Shown here piece by piece: positions 8,133 to 16,355 of a DNA stretch of 64,000 nucleotides (position 1 is the first letter of the stretch; each line of letters starts with the position of its first letter). The notes beneath the pieces are model-generated. The model was not told the DNA's origin. It saw nothing but the letters and a program-made list of their open reading frames with translations, and ran no database searches. The DNA comes from Clostridia bacterium (GTDB taxonomy: Bacteria > Bacillota > Clostridia > Oscillospirales > CAG-272), in the NCBI GenBank assembly GCA_017612655.1, contig JAGAFM010000047.1:1-64000 (forward strand), in the 5' to 3' direction. Both the position numbers and the translations under genes were made by a program.

Positions 8133-9511
8133 ACTTGCAACTGACAAACGAGGTAAACTGCAGCGAGGGCCCTCTGCTTCCGAAACTGCTGCGTTTCTCT
8201 GCCCACCTGGCACTGTCCGGCTTCCTTCAGCTTCTGTTTAACACAGCGGACGTGATCGTGGTAGGGCGTTTCGCAGGAAGCACTGCACTCGCTGCGGTCA
8301 GCTCCACGGGCTCCCTGATCAGTCTGATTGTCACGCTGTTCATGGGGGTCAGCGTTGGGGTCAACGTTGTGGTCGCACGGTACTACGGCGCGGGGGAAAA
8401 GAAGGAGATTTCCTCAACCGTTCACACCGCACTGACACTTTCCGCCCTGTTCGGCCTTCTGGTTGCCGTCGTCGGATTCTTCTTGAGCAGGACCTTTCTG
8501 GAATGGATGCAGTCTCCCTGGGACGTCATCGATCAGGCTTCTCTCTATTTAAAAATCTACTTTCTTGGTGTCCCTTTTTCCATGATTTACAATTTCGGAA
8601 CGGCCATTCTGCGCGCAATCGGGGATACCAGAAGACCCATGCTCTACCTTCTCTATGCCGGAATCGTCAATATCATTCTCAACCTGGTCCTGGTGATCGT
8701 TTTTCAAATGGACGTGGCAGGCGTAGCCGTCGCCACCTGTGTATCTCAATGCATCTCGGCGACCCTGATTCTTCTGTGCCTCGCCAGGGAAAAGAATGAG
8801 GCCATCCGGTTTATCCCTTCCAAACTCCGTCTGGAGAAAGATAAGATCAGGCGGATTCTTCTGGCGGGTATTCCCTCCGGTCTTCAGAGCAGTCTGTTTT
8901 CCTTCTCCAATGTTCTGATTCAGTCCTCGGTTAATCGTTTCGGATCAGATGTTGTCGCGGGAAACGGCGCCGCAATCAATCTTGAAACCTTTGTCTTCGT
9001 GGCAATGGATTCTCTTCAGACTGCCGCCCTGACTTTCGCCGGGCAGAATCTAGGCGCCAACAAGATGGACCGGGTTCGCAAGATTCTCCCGCTCTGCATC
9101 GGGATTGTGTCAGCAGTTGGTGTCGTTATGGGTCTGGTTCTGGGCTTGTTCGGCAGAGGGCTGCTCTCCATTTATGACAGCAGTGAACCCGTTGTTTCCG
9201 CCGGATTGGTCCGCACCACTATGTTCGGCTTTACCTATTTTACCTGCGGAATTATGAATGTCTGCGGCGGGTTTATTCGTGGACTCGGCCATTCCTTTCT
9301 TCCTACCGTCATCACCCTCGTCGGATCCTGCGGATTGCGCATACTGTGGGTTTACACCGCATTCCAGTCCGTTCCCACCCTGTTCTGCCTGTATTTGTCC
9401 TATCCGATTTCCTGGATCATCACCGCCATCGCCCTGTTTCTCGCCGATCTGATCGTGTTCAGAAAAGTTGCCAGAGAGGCGTTGTTCCCGGTTCGTCTCC
9501 GAGAAGAATAA
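8129..9511 (+). CDS. MATE-family multidrug/sodium efflux transporter
   Basis: The protein has about 460 residues and twelve predicted membrane helices in two homologous halves, with conserved segments such as LLFNTADVIVVGRFAG and AILRAIGDTRRPM that mark the MATE (NorM/DinF) family. These antiporters expel cationic compounds using Na+ or H+. The start is uncertain: the frame opens at a GTG at 8078 and an ATG at 8087, both inside the preceding gene, but AAAGGA at about 8119 best serves TTG codons at 8129 or 8135. The TTG at 8129 overlaps the ArsC-like stop as TTGA. It is the last gene of the plus-strand run from 4.4 kb. Confidence 0.85.
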   Translation: MNLQLTNEVNCSEGPLLPKLLRFSAHLALSGFLQLLFNTADVIVVGRFAGSTALAAVSSTGSLISLIVTLFMGVSVGVNVVVARYYGAGEKKEISSTVHTALTLSALFGLLVAVVGFFLSRTFLEWMQSPWDVIDQASLYLKIYFLGVPFSMIYNFGTAILRAIGDTRRPMLYLLYAGIVNIILNLVLVIVFQMDVAGVAVATCVSQCISATLILLCLAREKNEAIRFIPSKLRLEKDKIRRILLAGIPSGLQSSLFSFSNVLIQSSVNRFGSDVVAGNGAAINLETFVFVAMDSLQTAALTFAGQNLGANKMDRVRKILPLCIGIVSAVGVVMGLVLGLFGRGLLSIYDSSEPVVSAGLVRTTMFGFTYFTCGIMNVCGGFIRGLGHSFLPTVITLVGSCGLRILWVYTAFQSVPTLFCLYLSYPISWIITAIALFLADLIVFRKVAREALFPVRLREE

Positions 9512-9528
9512 ACGGGCTGAAAAAAACT

Positions 9529-9578
9529 AAAAGGACAGACGAAAAGAGAGTTGTGATCTCTATTCGCTGCCCTTTTTT
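9529..9578. terminator. Bidirectional terminator between convergent MATE and HAD genes
   Basis: AAAAGGACAG...AGAGA pairs with TCTCT...CTGCCCTTTTTT with a few mismatches. The T-run on the plus strand and the A-run at the 5' side serve both converging genes. Confidence 0.7.
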
Positions 9579-9608
9579 GTTTCCTTGGAAGAGGACCTCT
9601 TCCTTCTC

Positions 9609-10433
9609 CTAACCCATCAGAACATCCCGGATGGCCCCGACATCCTGAAACGTGTAAGTCGGCTTCACGGTTCCGTTTTCGATATCTGCGAGCGTCGCCT
9701 CTCCGGAAAGAACGCATACAGAGGTGATTCCCGCGTTTTGTCCCGTCGCGATATCCGTGTAGAGACGGTCACCCACGATCACGGTCTCCTCCGCGGAGAT
9801 CCCTCTTTTTTCCCGAACAACATTTACCATCAGCGGTTCGGGCTTGCCGATTACGGTCGGAACCTTCCCTGTCGCGTTACGAATCATCACACACATGGAT
9901 CCGCAGTCAGGAATAAAGCCAAACGAAACCGGATAAACCAGATCCGGATTGGTCGCGAGGTAAACCGGATCCTGCCGGGTCAGAATCTCGCAGGTGTTTC
10001 TCAGCTTCTCCATGGTCAGTTCCAAATCGAATCCGACCAGAACCACATCCACTTTTTCCACCCGGTCGGTTACCCGGATGCCTGCATCCTTCAATTCCCT
10101 CAGCAAACTCTCGGTTCCCTGACAGTAGACCACGGCTCCCGGATACTGCTTCTGCAAAACCAGAACAGTTGCCTGCGCAGAAGTAAAAAAAGCATCCTCT
10201 CCGACATTCAGGCCCATTCTCCGAACCTTTTTCACATAATCCTTAACCGACTTTGAGGAGTTGTTCGTCACAAAAATAAAATGACCGCCGATCTCCTCGA
10301 TTGCCTGAAGAAAGCCCGGCGTCGCATCAAACAACCGCTCTTCCTCATAAACTGTTCCGTCCATGTCCAGAAGCCATAGCTTTTTCCTTTTCAGCTCTCC
10401 GGCTTCCTTTCCAAAATAATCTTCCATAGCCAT
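9609..10433 (-). CDS. HAD-IIA hydrolase, NagD/p-nitrophenyl phosphatase family
   Basis: This HAD phosphatase has about 274 residues from ATG 10433, with GGAGAG 9 bases upstream; the frame is open to 10556, but the extra residues look non-homologous. Nucleophile motif DMDGT gives Asp23 and Asp25, followed by the VTNNSS motif II, GKPEP with the motif III lysine, and VGDRLYTDI with motif IV acidic residues. The cap between motifs II and III fits subclass IIA (NagD, phosphoglycolate phosphatase-like). These enzymes remove phosphate from small sugar or glycolate phosphates; the physiological substrate is not evident. It lies about 120 bases downstream of the DUF4358 gene on the same strand. Confidence 0.88.
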   Translation of the reverse strand: MAMEDYFGKEAGELKRKKLWLLDMDGTVYEEERLFDATPGFLQAIEEIGGHFIFVTNNSSKSVKDYVKKVRRMGLNVGEDAFFTSAQATVLVLQKQYPGAVVYCQGTESLLRELKDAGIRVTDRVEKVDVVLVGFDLELTMEKLRNTCEILTRQDPVYLATNPDLVYPVSFGFIPDCGSMCVMIRNATGKVPTVIGKPEPLMVNVVREKRGISAEETVIVGDRLYTDIATGQNAGITSVCVLSGEATLADIENGTVKPTYTFQDVGAIRDVLMG

Positions 10434-10552
10434 TTCCCCGTTCTCTCCGCCCTTCCCTGACGTTCTTCCTTCACAACAGAAAAACTGCCTGAACAGACAG
10501 CATCCGTCCGATCTGTCATGCAAAGGCAGCTTGTTTTCTTGTTCCGATCGGA

Positions 10553-11077
10553 TCAACCAATCCCGAGGACGCTCTTTGCGACAGACTCGGCGGCCTCATT
10601 GTCTACCGAAACGACAAACACGACCACTTTTCCGGATGTCAGAATCACCGGATTCTCCAGTTTCGGCACCTGGAGGGGGGCATAATCGGCGTAATCCGAT
10701 TTCTGCCTGGATACATAGGATTCGAGGACGCTTTTTACCTGAGCGGTGTCCTCTTCCGATTTCATTTCAAAAACGAACACTTCCTCGGGGGTGATTCCCG
10801 TCGGAACATAGGCAACACAAGACTCGGTCTGTTCCGCCAAAGAGCGGAATTTCGCGGAAAGATAGGCACTGTTTTCTGTCAGTTCTTCGGAAAAAGAGCA
10901 CTCGCTCGCGAGCCTGGCCGCTACGGCGGCAATATCCAGAACAACCGGTTCCGAATCGGAGGAAGGACCCGTCTGTGAAGCCCCAGGTTGTGTCGCGCCC
11001 GAGGGAGAACCGCAGGAAACCAGCGACAACACAAGAATCAGAAGCAAGAAAGGGATCAAAGCACTTATTTTTTTCAT
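10553..11077 (-). CDS. DUF4358 lipoprotein
   Basis: The 174-residue protein has a type II signal peptide: KK, a hydrophobic stretch, and lipobox LVSC with Cys22. A Ser/Gln/Pro-rich linker leads to a compact alpha/beta domain of the DUF4358 family, recognised by the E-x-F-x-F-E-M and AYVP-like segments. It should be anchored on the outer face of the cytoplasmic membrane. Function is unknown, but in Clostridia DUF4358 genes commonly neighbour SGNH and MBOAT acyltransferase genes. Here only the SGNH gene is present, immediately upstream and separated by 25 bases. Confidence 0.75.
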   Translation of the reverse strand: MKKISALIPFLLLILVLSLVSCGSPSGATQPGASQTGPSSDSEPVVLDIAAVAARLASECSFSEELTENSAYLSAKFRSLAEQTESCVAYVPTGITPEEVFVFEMKSEEDTAQVKSVLESYVSRQKSDYADYAPLQVPKLENPVILTSGKVVVFVVSVDNEAAESVAKSVLGIG

Positions 11078-11102
11078 TGACTGTCGTTATCCTTTCCCGG
11101 AA

Positions 11103-12206
11103 TCACCCCGGCACAACTGCATGCGATTTCAGATAATTCACCCAAACCGTCAGAGCGGTTCCCTTCAAGTGAATCCCGTCGAACGTGTTCTCGGCGGGAA
11201 GCTGGCCGGAGGTATCCGCCAGCAACTCTCCAGGATTCAGATAGAAGACCCCTTTCTGTTCCGCCAGAGAAACGATAGCCGCGTTGAATTCCGTGATCCG
11301 TTTGTTGTTCACGTAGGAGGTGTCATACTGCCCTCCCGCCCGGCACATCTCCTCATTCACAGGAAGGATTCCCTGAAGGTAGATGATTGCATTCGGATTG
11401 ACCGCGAGGATCGCGTTGATCACATCCTGGTACTGGGCCGTAAAAGCTCTTGCGCTGTTCCACCCCAGTTCGTTAATTCCGAAAACCAGATAGACCCGAT
11501 CAGGGCCGCCTGCCCGGGCATACGCTTCCACAGCGGTCAGGAGTTCGGTTCCGTCACGGTTCGAAATGAATTTCTGCGTAAAGAAGGTCCGGACATTCAA
11601 TCCGATATTCGCCGAGAAGCCCGCCTGCAGCTCACCGCTCTTTTCCAACCCGACGGCAAGCGAGTTCCCTATGAACAGCGCGTCAGCGAAATAGCTGTTC
11701 GGAACTTCTTCCCGAGCCGAAAGAATTCCTCCTGTTTTTCCCGTCAGAGCATCCGCCACAATCCCGTTATGGACGCCCATCGGTTCTCCGTAAAGATAGA
11801 CATCGCCCGCAGAGTCATAGGTAACAATATTACCTTTCCAGCTGGTCTTCAGGTCCTCGGTCACCGGCTCGGTCACGACCGGTTCCGGCTCGTTCGTTCC
11901 GTCGATATCGGGAATCAGTCGGCTGGTTTCCGGAGGATCCCAGGATTCTGGCATGTCTTTTTCCTTTAATCCGTTCAGAACAGTGGTCCACCTCGAGCCA
12001 AGAACCGGGGTGAGGTCCACCATCGAATCCAGATACTGAATCTCTTCCTCCACACCCTCCTCGGCAAGTTGGAATCCCATGGAACGAATGCGAACCACAA
12101 CAGCGATGACGCAGATTGCCAGAACGGCAATAATTGAGAACCGGATCGCGGCCGCGATCCTGCGGTTCTTCCGGCTGCCAGCAGAGTATGCGTCAAGTCT
12201 GTTCAT
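11103..12206 (-). CDS. Membrane-anchored SGNH/GDSL-type hydrolase or O-acetyl transferase partner
   Basis: The 367-residue protein has one N-terminal membrane helix (residues 19-40, ISIIAVLAICVIAVVV-like) followed by a low-complexity region rich in EPVVTEPVTE. A C-terminal SGNH domain begins near residue 165. Block I reads FIGNSLA, with Ser replacing the GDS context. Block III is FGINELGW with the oxyanion Asn. Block V is DGIHLKG with catalytic Asp and His. Such extracytoplasmic SGNH proteins remove or transfer acetyl groups on surface polysaccharides or peptidoglycan. It is cotranscribed with the DUF4358 lipoprotein. RBS GAAGG/GGGTG precedes the ATG at 12206. Confidence 0.75.
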   Translation of the reverse strand: MNRLDAYSAGSRKNRRIAAAIRFSIIAVLAICVIAVVVRIRSMGFQLAEEGVEEEIQYLDSMVDLTPVLGSRWTTVLNGLKEKDMPESWDPPETSRLIPDIDGTNEPEPVVTEPVTEDLKTSWKGNIVTYDSAGDVYLYGEPMGVHNGIVADALTGKTGGILSAREEVPNSYFADALFIGNSLAVGLEKSGELQAGFSANIGLNVRTFFTQKFISNRDGTELLTAVEAYARAGGPDRVYLVFGINELGWNSARAFTAQYQDVINAILAVNPNAIIYLQGILPVNEEMCRAGGQYDTSYVNNKRITEFNAAIVSLAEQKGVFYLNPGELLADTSGQLPAENTFDGIHLKGTALTVWVNYLKSHAVVPG

Positions 12207-12256
12207 ACTTCACCCGCTCATCCTTCCCGAATAGTAGCAGAGTACCGTCGAAAACG

Positions 12257-12288
12257 CAAACAAAACCGCTGCCCTACGGTTTTGTTTG
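12257..12288 (-). promoter_or_regulatory. Perfect 12-bp inverted repeat in the leader of the SGNH-DUF4358 operon
   Basis: CAAACAAAACCG and CGGTTTTGTTTG pair perfectly around an 8-base loop, about 50 bases before the start codon and downstream of the predicted promoter. It could be an operator or a leader hairpin (attenuator). Only a short TTTT follows it, so termination would be weak. Confidence 0.5.
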
Positions 12289-12353
12289 ATTATTTGGAAT
12301 ACGGCAAACGGCACTACCAGCCGTTTTCCCGTACTTCTCTTCCCTTTTCGGAT

Positions 12354-12382
12354 ATTATAGCATATTATTCTATGCAAATCAA
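12354..12382 (-). promoter_or_regulatory. Sigma-A promoter of the SGNH-DUF4358 operon
   Basis: On the minus strand TTGATT, a 17-bp spacer and TATAAT with a TGC extension. The predicted start near 12347 gives a leader of about 140 nt. The surrounding 80 bases are strongly AT-rich. Between here and the proA terminator at about 12660 (12383-12658) I see no gene. Confidence 0.65.
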
Positions 12383-12658
12383 CAAAAAAAGAAAAAATGA
12401 TTTGATTTTTTTAGACAAATAAAACGCAAAAAACCAGCTTTGCAGATTTCGATCCGACAAAGGTAGCGTCCTGAAATCTACCGAAAAAGCTAAGATCCGT
12501 CAATGGGGTCCCTCACGGTACAAAATAGAGCGCTCCTTCAGGTTGTTTCTCATAAAGAAGTTGGACGGTCAAAGAATAGGCCATTATGCTCAGAACAATT
12601 TTTGTTGGGAATCTTGCAGTGCGAATTATCGTGCTTGATGACTGTGGCGGCTTCCGAA

Positions 12659-12705
12659 ACAAAAAAGGCAGCCGGGAAAGGTTGTTGGTAATCCCTTCCC
12701 CGGCT
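12659..12705 (-). terminator. Rho-independent terminator of the proA-end operon
   Basis: On the minus strand, GCCGGGGAAGGG pairs with CCTTTCCCGGC around a loop of about 11 bases and is followed by CTGCCTTTTTTG. It lies about 200 bases past the proA stop. The intervening 12706-12900 shows no gene. Confidence 0.7.
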
Positions 12706-12900
12706 TCGATTTGTTTGCTCCCATGGACCGGCTCTCATTATGAGAATCAGCCTTCACGAAGCGCTCCTGCACGAGAATTCTCTTGGTATCATAGCGGGGG
12801 ATGCAGATCGCAGTACCGAACTCCTGATTCCTGTGGCCCGGCGATCTTTCTCGAAACGAATCCCCCTCTGCCTCCCGAAGCCAGCAAAATCGGGGACTCC

Positions 12901-14157
12901 TTACCGGATCTGACCGTCTCCGTGTACAACATAGCGGTAGGTACACAGTTCCCTCAGCCCGATCGGCCCGCGGGCATGCAGCTTCTGGGTTGAGATTCCC
13001 ATCTCGCATCCGAGACCGAATTCCCCTCCGTCCGTAAAACGGGTGGAGGCATTCACATAAACAACAGCTGAATCCACACCGGAAACAAACGCAGCCTCTG
13101 CTTCCGGGTCGCGGGTGAGGATCGCTTCCGAATGTCCGGTCGAATGACGGAAAACCGTCTCTGCCGCCTCTTCGGGACCATCCACAACGCCGACGGCCAG
13201 GACGTAGTCCAGATATTCCGTCCGAAAATCGGCCTCTCCCGCGGGAACACCCGGGATCAGGGCTGCCGCTTCTGGATCGAGTCGGAGTTCAACCGGAACC
13301 AGCCCCTTTTCTTTGCGGTCCTTTACTAGTCTCCGGAAGAGTTTGGGAAGAAAGGCGCCGGCGATTGCGCGATCCACAAGACACACCTCAGCCGCATTGC
13401 AGACAGAGGGTCTGCTGCATTTTGCGTTTTCGAGAACGTCAAGAGCCATGTCCTGATCCGCAGACCGCTCAATGTAGACATGACAGATTCCCGTTCCGGT
13501 TTCCAGAACAGGGACGGTCGCGTTCTCCACACATCTTCGAATCAGCCCCGCTCCGCCTCTCGGGATTAACAGGTCCACTTTTCCATGGGCTTTCATCAGT
13601 TCCTCTGCGGAGGCATGGGACGTATCCTCCACCAGGACAACGGCGTCCTCCGGCAATCCGCTTCTCGTCAACCCTTTTTTCAGACTTGCGACGATAGCCT
13701 CTGCCGAGCGATGAGCCTCTCTCCCGCTTCGAAGAATGCACGCAGATCCTGCTTTCAGCGCCAGAGCGGCCGCATCTGAGGTTACGTTCGGCCGGCTCTC
13801 GTAAATAATCGCAATCACCCCCATCGGGGCGGCAATTTTCTCAATTCTCAATCCATTTGGGCGGACTGCCGTCTCAAGGATTCTTCCGACCGGGTCCTCC
13901 AGCCTGGCAACCGACCGGATCCCGTCCGCCATCTCTGCGATCCGTTTTTCGCTGAGCAGAAGGCGGTCCAGAAGAGCCGGTGAGAGGACGTTCTCCGCAT
14001 CTTTCCGGTCTTGTTCGTTCGCGGAAAGGATTCTGTCAGAGAACTCCGTCAGCGCATCTGCGATTGTCAGAAGAGCGTGGTTTTTCTGATCGGAAGACGC
14101 TCGGCCCACCGCATGTTTCGCATCAACCGCACGTTTGATCAGTTCCCCGGTGGTCAT
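12901..14157 (-). CDS. proA: Glutamate-5-semialdehyde dehydrogenase (gamma-glutamyl phosphate reductase)
   Basis: The 418-residue protein catalyses the second step of proline synthesis, NADPH-dependent reduction of gamma-glutamyl phosphate to glutamate semialdehyde. It has the aldehyde dehydrogenase fold with catalytic Cys253 in RPSVCNAAE and family blocks MGVIAIIYESRPNVT, LIPRGGAGLI and LHARGPIGLRELCT near the C-terminus. Length matches E. coli ProA (417). Its start overlaps the proB stop by 4 bases (ATGA), a common coupling that suits substrate channelling of the labile acyl phosphate. It is last in the proC-proB-proA run. Confidence 0.97.
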   Translation of the reverse strand: MTTGELIKRAVDAKHAVGRASSDQKNHALLTIADALTEFSDRILSANEQDRKDAENVLSPALLDRLLLSEKRIAEMADGIRSVARLEDPVGRILETAVRPNGLRIEKIAAPMGVIAIIYESRPNVTSDAAALALKAGSACILRSGREAHRSAEAIVASLKKGLTRSGLPEDAVVLVEDTSHASAEELMKAHGKVDLLIPRGGAGLIRRCVENATVPVLETGTGICHVYIERSADQDMALDVLENAKCSRPSVCNAAEVCLVDRAIAGAFLPKLFRRLVKDRKEKGLVPVELRLDPEAAALIPGVPAGEADFRTEYLDYVLAVGVVDGPEEAAETVFRHSTGHSEAILTRDPEAEAAFVSGVDSAVVYVNASTRFTDGGEFGLGCEMGISTQKLHARGPIGLRELCTYRYVVHGDGQIR

Positions 14158-14930
14158 GACTTCTCACGCTTTCCTACAAAACGGGTCCCGACGGGTTTTC
14201 CCTCCACGATATCGTAGAGCGTCTCCGGGGCGTTTCCGTTCGCAATGACCATATCGGAGCCGTTCTCCGTAACGATCTTTGCAGCCTTCAGTTTTGTGAT
14301 CATCCCTCCGGTTCCGTTCTTACTCCCGGCACCCCCGCCAAGAGCTTCGATCTCAGGGGTTATCTCCCGAACCTCCGTGATCTGTTTCGCCTCCGGATTC
14401 CTTCTCGGATCGTCGGTAAACAATCCGTCGATATCCGAAAACAGAACCAGGAGATCCGCATGGACGGAACAGGCCGTTATGGCGCCCAGGGTATCATTAT
14501 CTCCCACGCGGATTTCAGCAGTTGCAACCGTATCGTTTTCATTGACGACCGGAATGACCCCAAGTTCCAGAAGGCGTTCCATCGTATTCTCGAAGTTGGT
14601 CTTCCTTTCCTCGTGCCCGACATCGTCCGCCGTCAGCAGAATCTGGGCGATGGAATGGTCGAACTGAGAAAACAGCCTGTCGTAGATGTACATCAGTTCG
14701 CACTGCCCGATCGCAGCGGCTGCCTGCTTGGTCGGAATGTCGGAAGGACGTTCCCGAAGACGCAGTTTGCCGATCCCCAAAGCGATTGCGCCAGAGGAAA
14801 CCAGAATCACCTCGTGTCCCGCATTCTTCAGGTCCGATATAACCTTCACCAGTGCTTCCACGTGGCGGATATTCAGCCTTCCGGACGGATAGGTCAGGGT
14901 GGAGGTTCCGATTTTCAAAACAATTCGCAT
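14154..14930 (-). CDS. proB: Glutamate 5-kinase, short form without PUA domain
   Basis: This kinase has about 258 residues from ATG 14930 (GAGGAGATC upstream); the open frame extends to 14981, but those residues overlap proC and are not homologous. Amino-acid kinase fold motifs are IVLKIGTSTLT, ILVSSGAIALGIGKL, NENDTVA, and GTGGMITKLKAAKI. It phosphorylates glutamate to gamma-glutamyl phosphate, the committed step of proline synthesis. The C-terminal PUA domain of E. coli or Bacillus ProB (about 365 residues) is absent; PUA-less kinases occur in several bacteria and usually keep proline feedback control. The proC stop is 25 bases upstream. Confidence 0.96.
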   Translation of the reverse strand: MRIVLKIGTSTLTYPSGRLNIRHVEALVKVISDLKNAGHEVILVSSGAIALGIGKLRLRERPSDIPTKQAAAAIGQCELMYIYDRLFSQFDHSIAQILLTADDVGHEERKTNFENTMERLLELGVIPVVNENDTVATAEIRVGDNDTLGAITACSVHADLLVLFSDIDGLFTDDPRRNPEAKQITEVREITPEIEALGGGAGSKNGTGGMITKLKAAKIVTENGSDMVIANGNAPETLYDIVEGKPVGTRFVGKREKS

Positions 14931-14955
14931 AGCGATCTCCTCATCTGTTCTCGCG

Positions 14956-15765
14956 TCAGCGCAGCTGTTTGGTTTTTTCAAACGACGCGATCACGCTTTC
15001 CATGGAGCAGGAACGGAAACCGCCCGCCTCCAGTGCCCTTATACCGGCGATTGTGCTGCCGCCCGGAGAACAGACCTCGTCCTTCAGGGAAGCAGGATTC
15101 TTCCCTGTTTCCCTCGCCATCTTCGCCGTACCCTCCAGCATCTGTTCGGCATAGAGAAGGGCTTTGTCGCGGGGAAGACCGCAAGCGACGGCTCCGTCGG
15201 CTAGAGCTTCCAGAAAGAGGCAGGCAAAAGCCGGGCCGCAGCCTGAAAGAGCGGATGCCGCATCCATTTTCTCCTCCGGGATCGCATCCACCGATCCGGC
15301 GGAAGACAGGATTTCCTCAAAGGTTTCCGCCATGCCGTCCTCCAGATTGCATGAGCAATACAGAATCAGTCCGGCTCCGACGCAGACCGGTGTGTTCGGC
15401 ATCATGCGAATCACGGGATAATCCCCTCCCGCCATCGAGCATAGATCTCCGCAGGTCAGTCCGGCTGCCATGGAAACCAGAAGCGGTTTGGTGCTCCTCT
15501 TTTCCAGCGCGGGAACGATCTGCCTAAAGAGGTCCTTCATATTCTGGGGCTTCACAGCAAGAAACAGGATATCGCAGAGAGAAGCCGCTGTCGCCGAGTC
15601 GGTGACTTTAGCGCCCGGAATCTGTCTGGCCAGTTCCTCCGCTTTTCTGACGGTCCGATTGGAAAGATACAAAGAGGTCCCTTCCGTACGTTCCGCAATC
15701 GCCTTCGCGATCGCAGAGCCCATGGTTCCCGTTCCGATCAATCCGATTGCAGTCGGTTTCATCAC
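14956..15765 (-). CDS. proC: Pyrroline-5-carboxylate reductase
   Basis: The 269-residue enzyme reduces pyrroline-5-carboxylate to proline with NAD(P)H. The N-terminal dinucleotide-binding motif is IGLIGTGTMGSAIA. LAVKPQNM is the family NADP contact. The C-terminal signature region includes SGCGPAF and DEVCSPGGSTIAGI, the latter being the PROSITE P5CR pattern. With proB and proA it makes the complete three-step route from glutamate within one operon. Its start overlaps the flavin reductase stop by 4 bases. Confidence 0.97.
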   Translation of the reverse strand: MMKPTAIGLIGTGTMGSAIAKAIAERTEGTSLYLSNRTVRKAEELARQIPGAKVTDSATAASLCDILFLAVKPQNMKDLFRQIVPALEKRSTKPLLVSMAAGLTCGDLCSMAGGDYPVIRMMPNTPVCVGAGLILYCSCNLEDGMAETFEEILSSAGSVDAIPEEKMDAASALSGCGPAFACLFLEALADGAVACGLPRDKALLYAEQMLEGTAKMARETGKNPASLKDEVCSPGGSTIAGIRALEAGGFRSCSMESVIASFEKTKQLR

Positions 15766-16355
15766 TTTCCTCCTGATCCTGTGTTTTTACCGCTTCTTTT
15801 TTTCTTGGCGGAAAACCCGAATTTCCCAAGCCTTTTTCCGAGGGCGAAATACTCCCCGTGGGAATATGCCACCAGTCCGGCCTTTCCCAGGCGCATTTTC
15901 CCCGCTTCATCGATCAGATCTTCCCGGACGAACACCGCCTCGATATCTGCAAGAAACATGTCGTGACTGCCCATCGGGATAATGTCCGTTACGCGGCAAG
16001 CCAGGGAAAGCGGGCTTTCCGCTATCATGGGGCAGGCAAAGGATTCCGCAAACTCTTTCGTCAGCCCGCATTTAGAAAACTTATCCACCTTCGCCCCTGT
16101 GAAAATCCCGCAGTAATCGGCGGCGCGCAGGAGCTGATGACTGGTCAGGTTGATCATAAACTCGCGTGTTCTGCGGATTATCTCATAGGAATAGCGCTGA
16201 GGACGAACCGAAATATAGGTCTTGGGCGGAGTAGAATTCACAATTCCCGTCCAGGCAATGGTCAGAATGTTCGATTTTTCCCCATCCCCGCAGGACACCA
16301 TAACAGGAGGAACCGGGGCAAGAAGGGTGCCTCCTTCCCACTTCTGCTTGCTCAA
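15762..16355 (-). CDS. Flavin reductase-like (FMN-binding split barrel) protein
   Basis: The 197-residue protein matches the flavin reductase-like/FlaRed family, with opening segment LLAPVPPVMVSCGDGEKSNILTIAW, the FMN-phosphate contact region TYISVRPQRYSYE and the helix FMINLTSHQLLRAADYCG. Members bind FMN and reduce flavin with NAD(P)H, or act as flavoproteins of unknown role. The basic C-terminal tail (KKKRSGKNTGSGGK) is not part of the fold. It is translationally coupled on both sides: its ATG overlaps the PBP stop, and its stop overlaps the proC ATG. No monooxygenase partner is encoded nearby. Confidence 0.85.
   Translation of the reverse strand: MSKQKWEGGTLLAPVPPVMVSCGDGEKSNILTIAWTGIVNSTPPKTYISVRPQRYSYEIIRRTREFMINLTSHQLLRAADYCGIFTGAKVDKFSKCGLTKEFAESFACPMIAESPLSLACRVTDIIPMGSHDMFLADIEAVFVREDLIDEAGKMRLGKAGLVAYSHGEYFALGKRLGKFGFSAKKKRSGKNTGSGGK

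Noticed and set aside
12503..13009. Small open frames downstream of proA as genes
   Set aside because: They lack RBS and family resemblance, and the region contains the proA-operon terminator.
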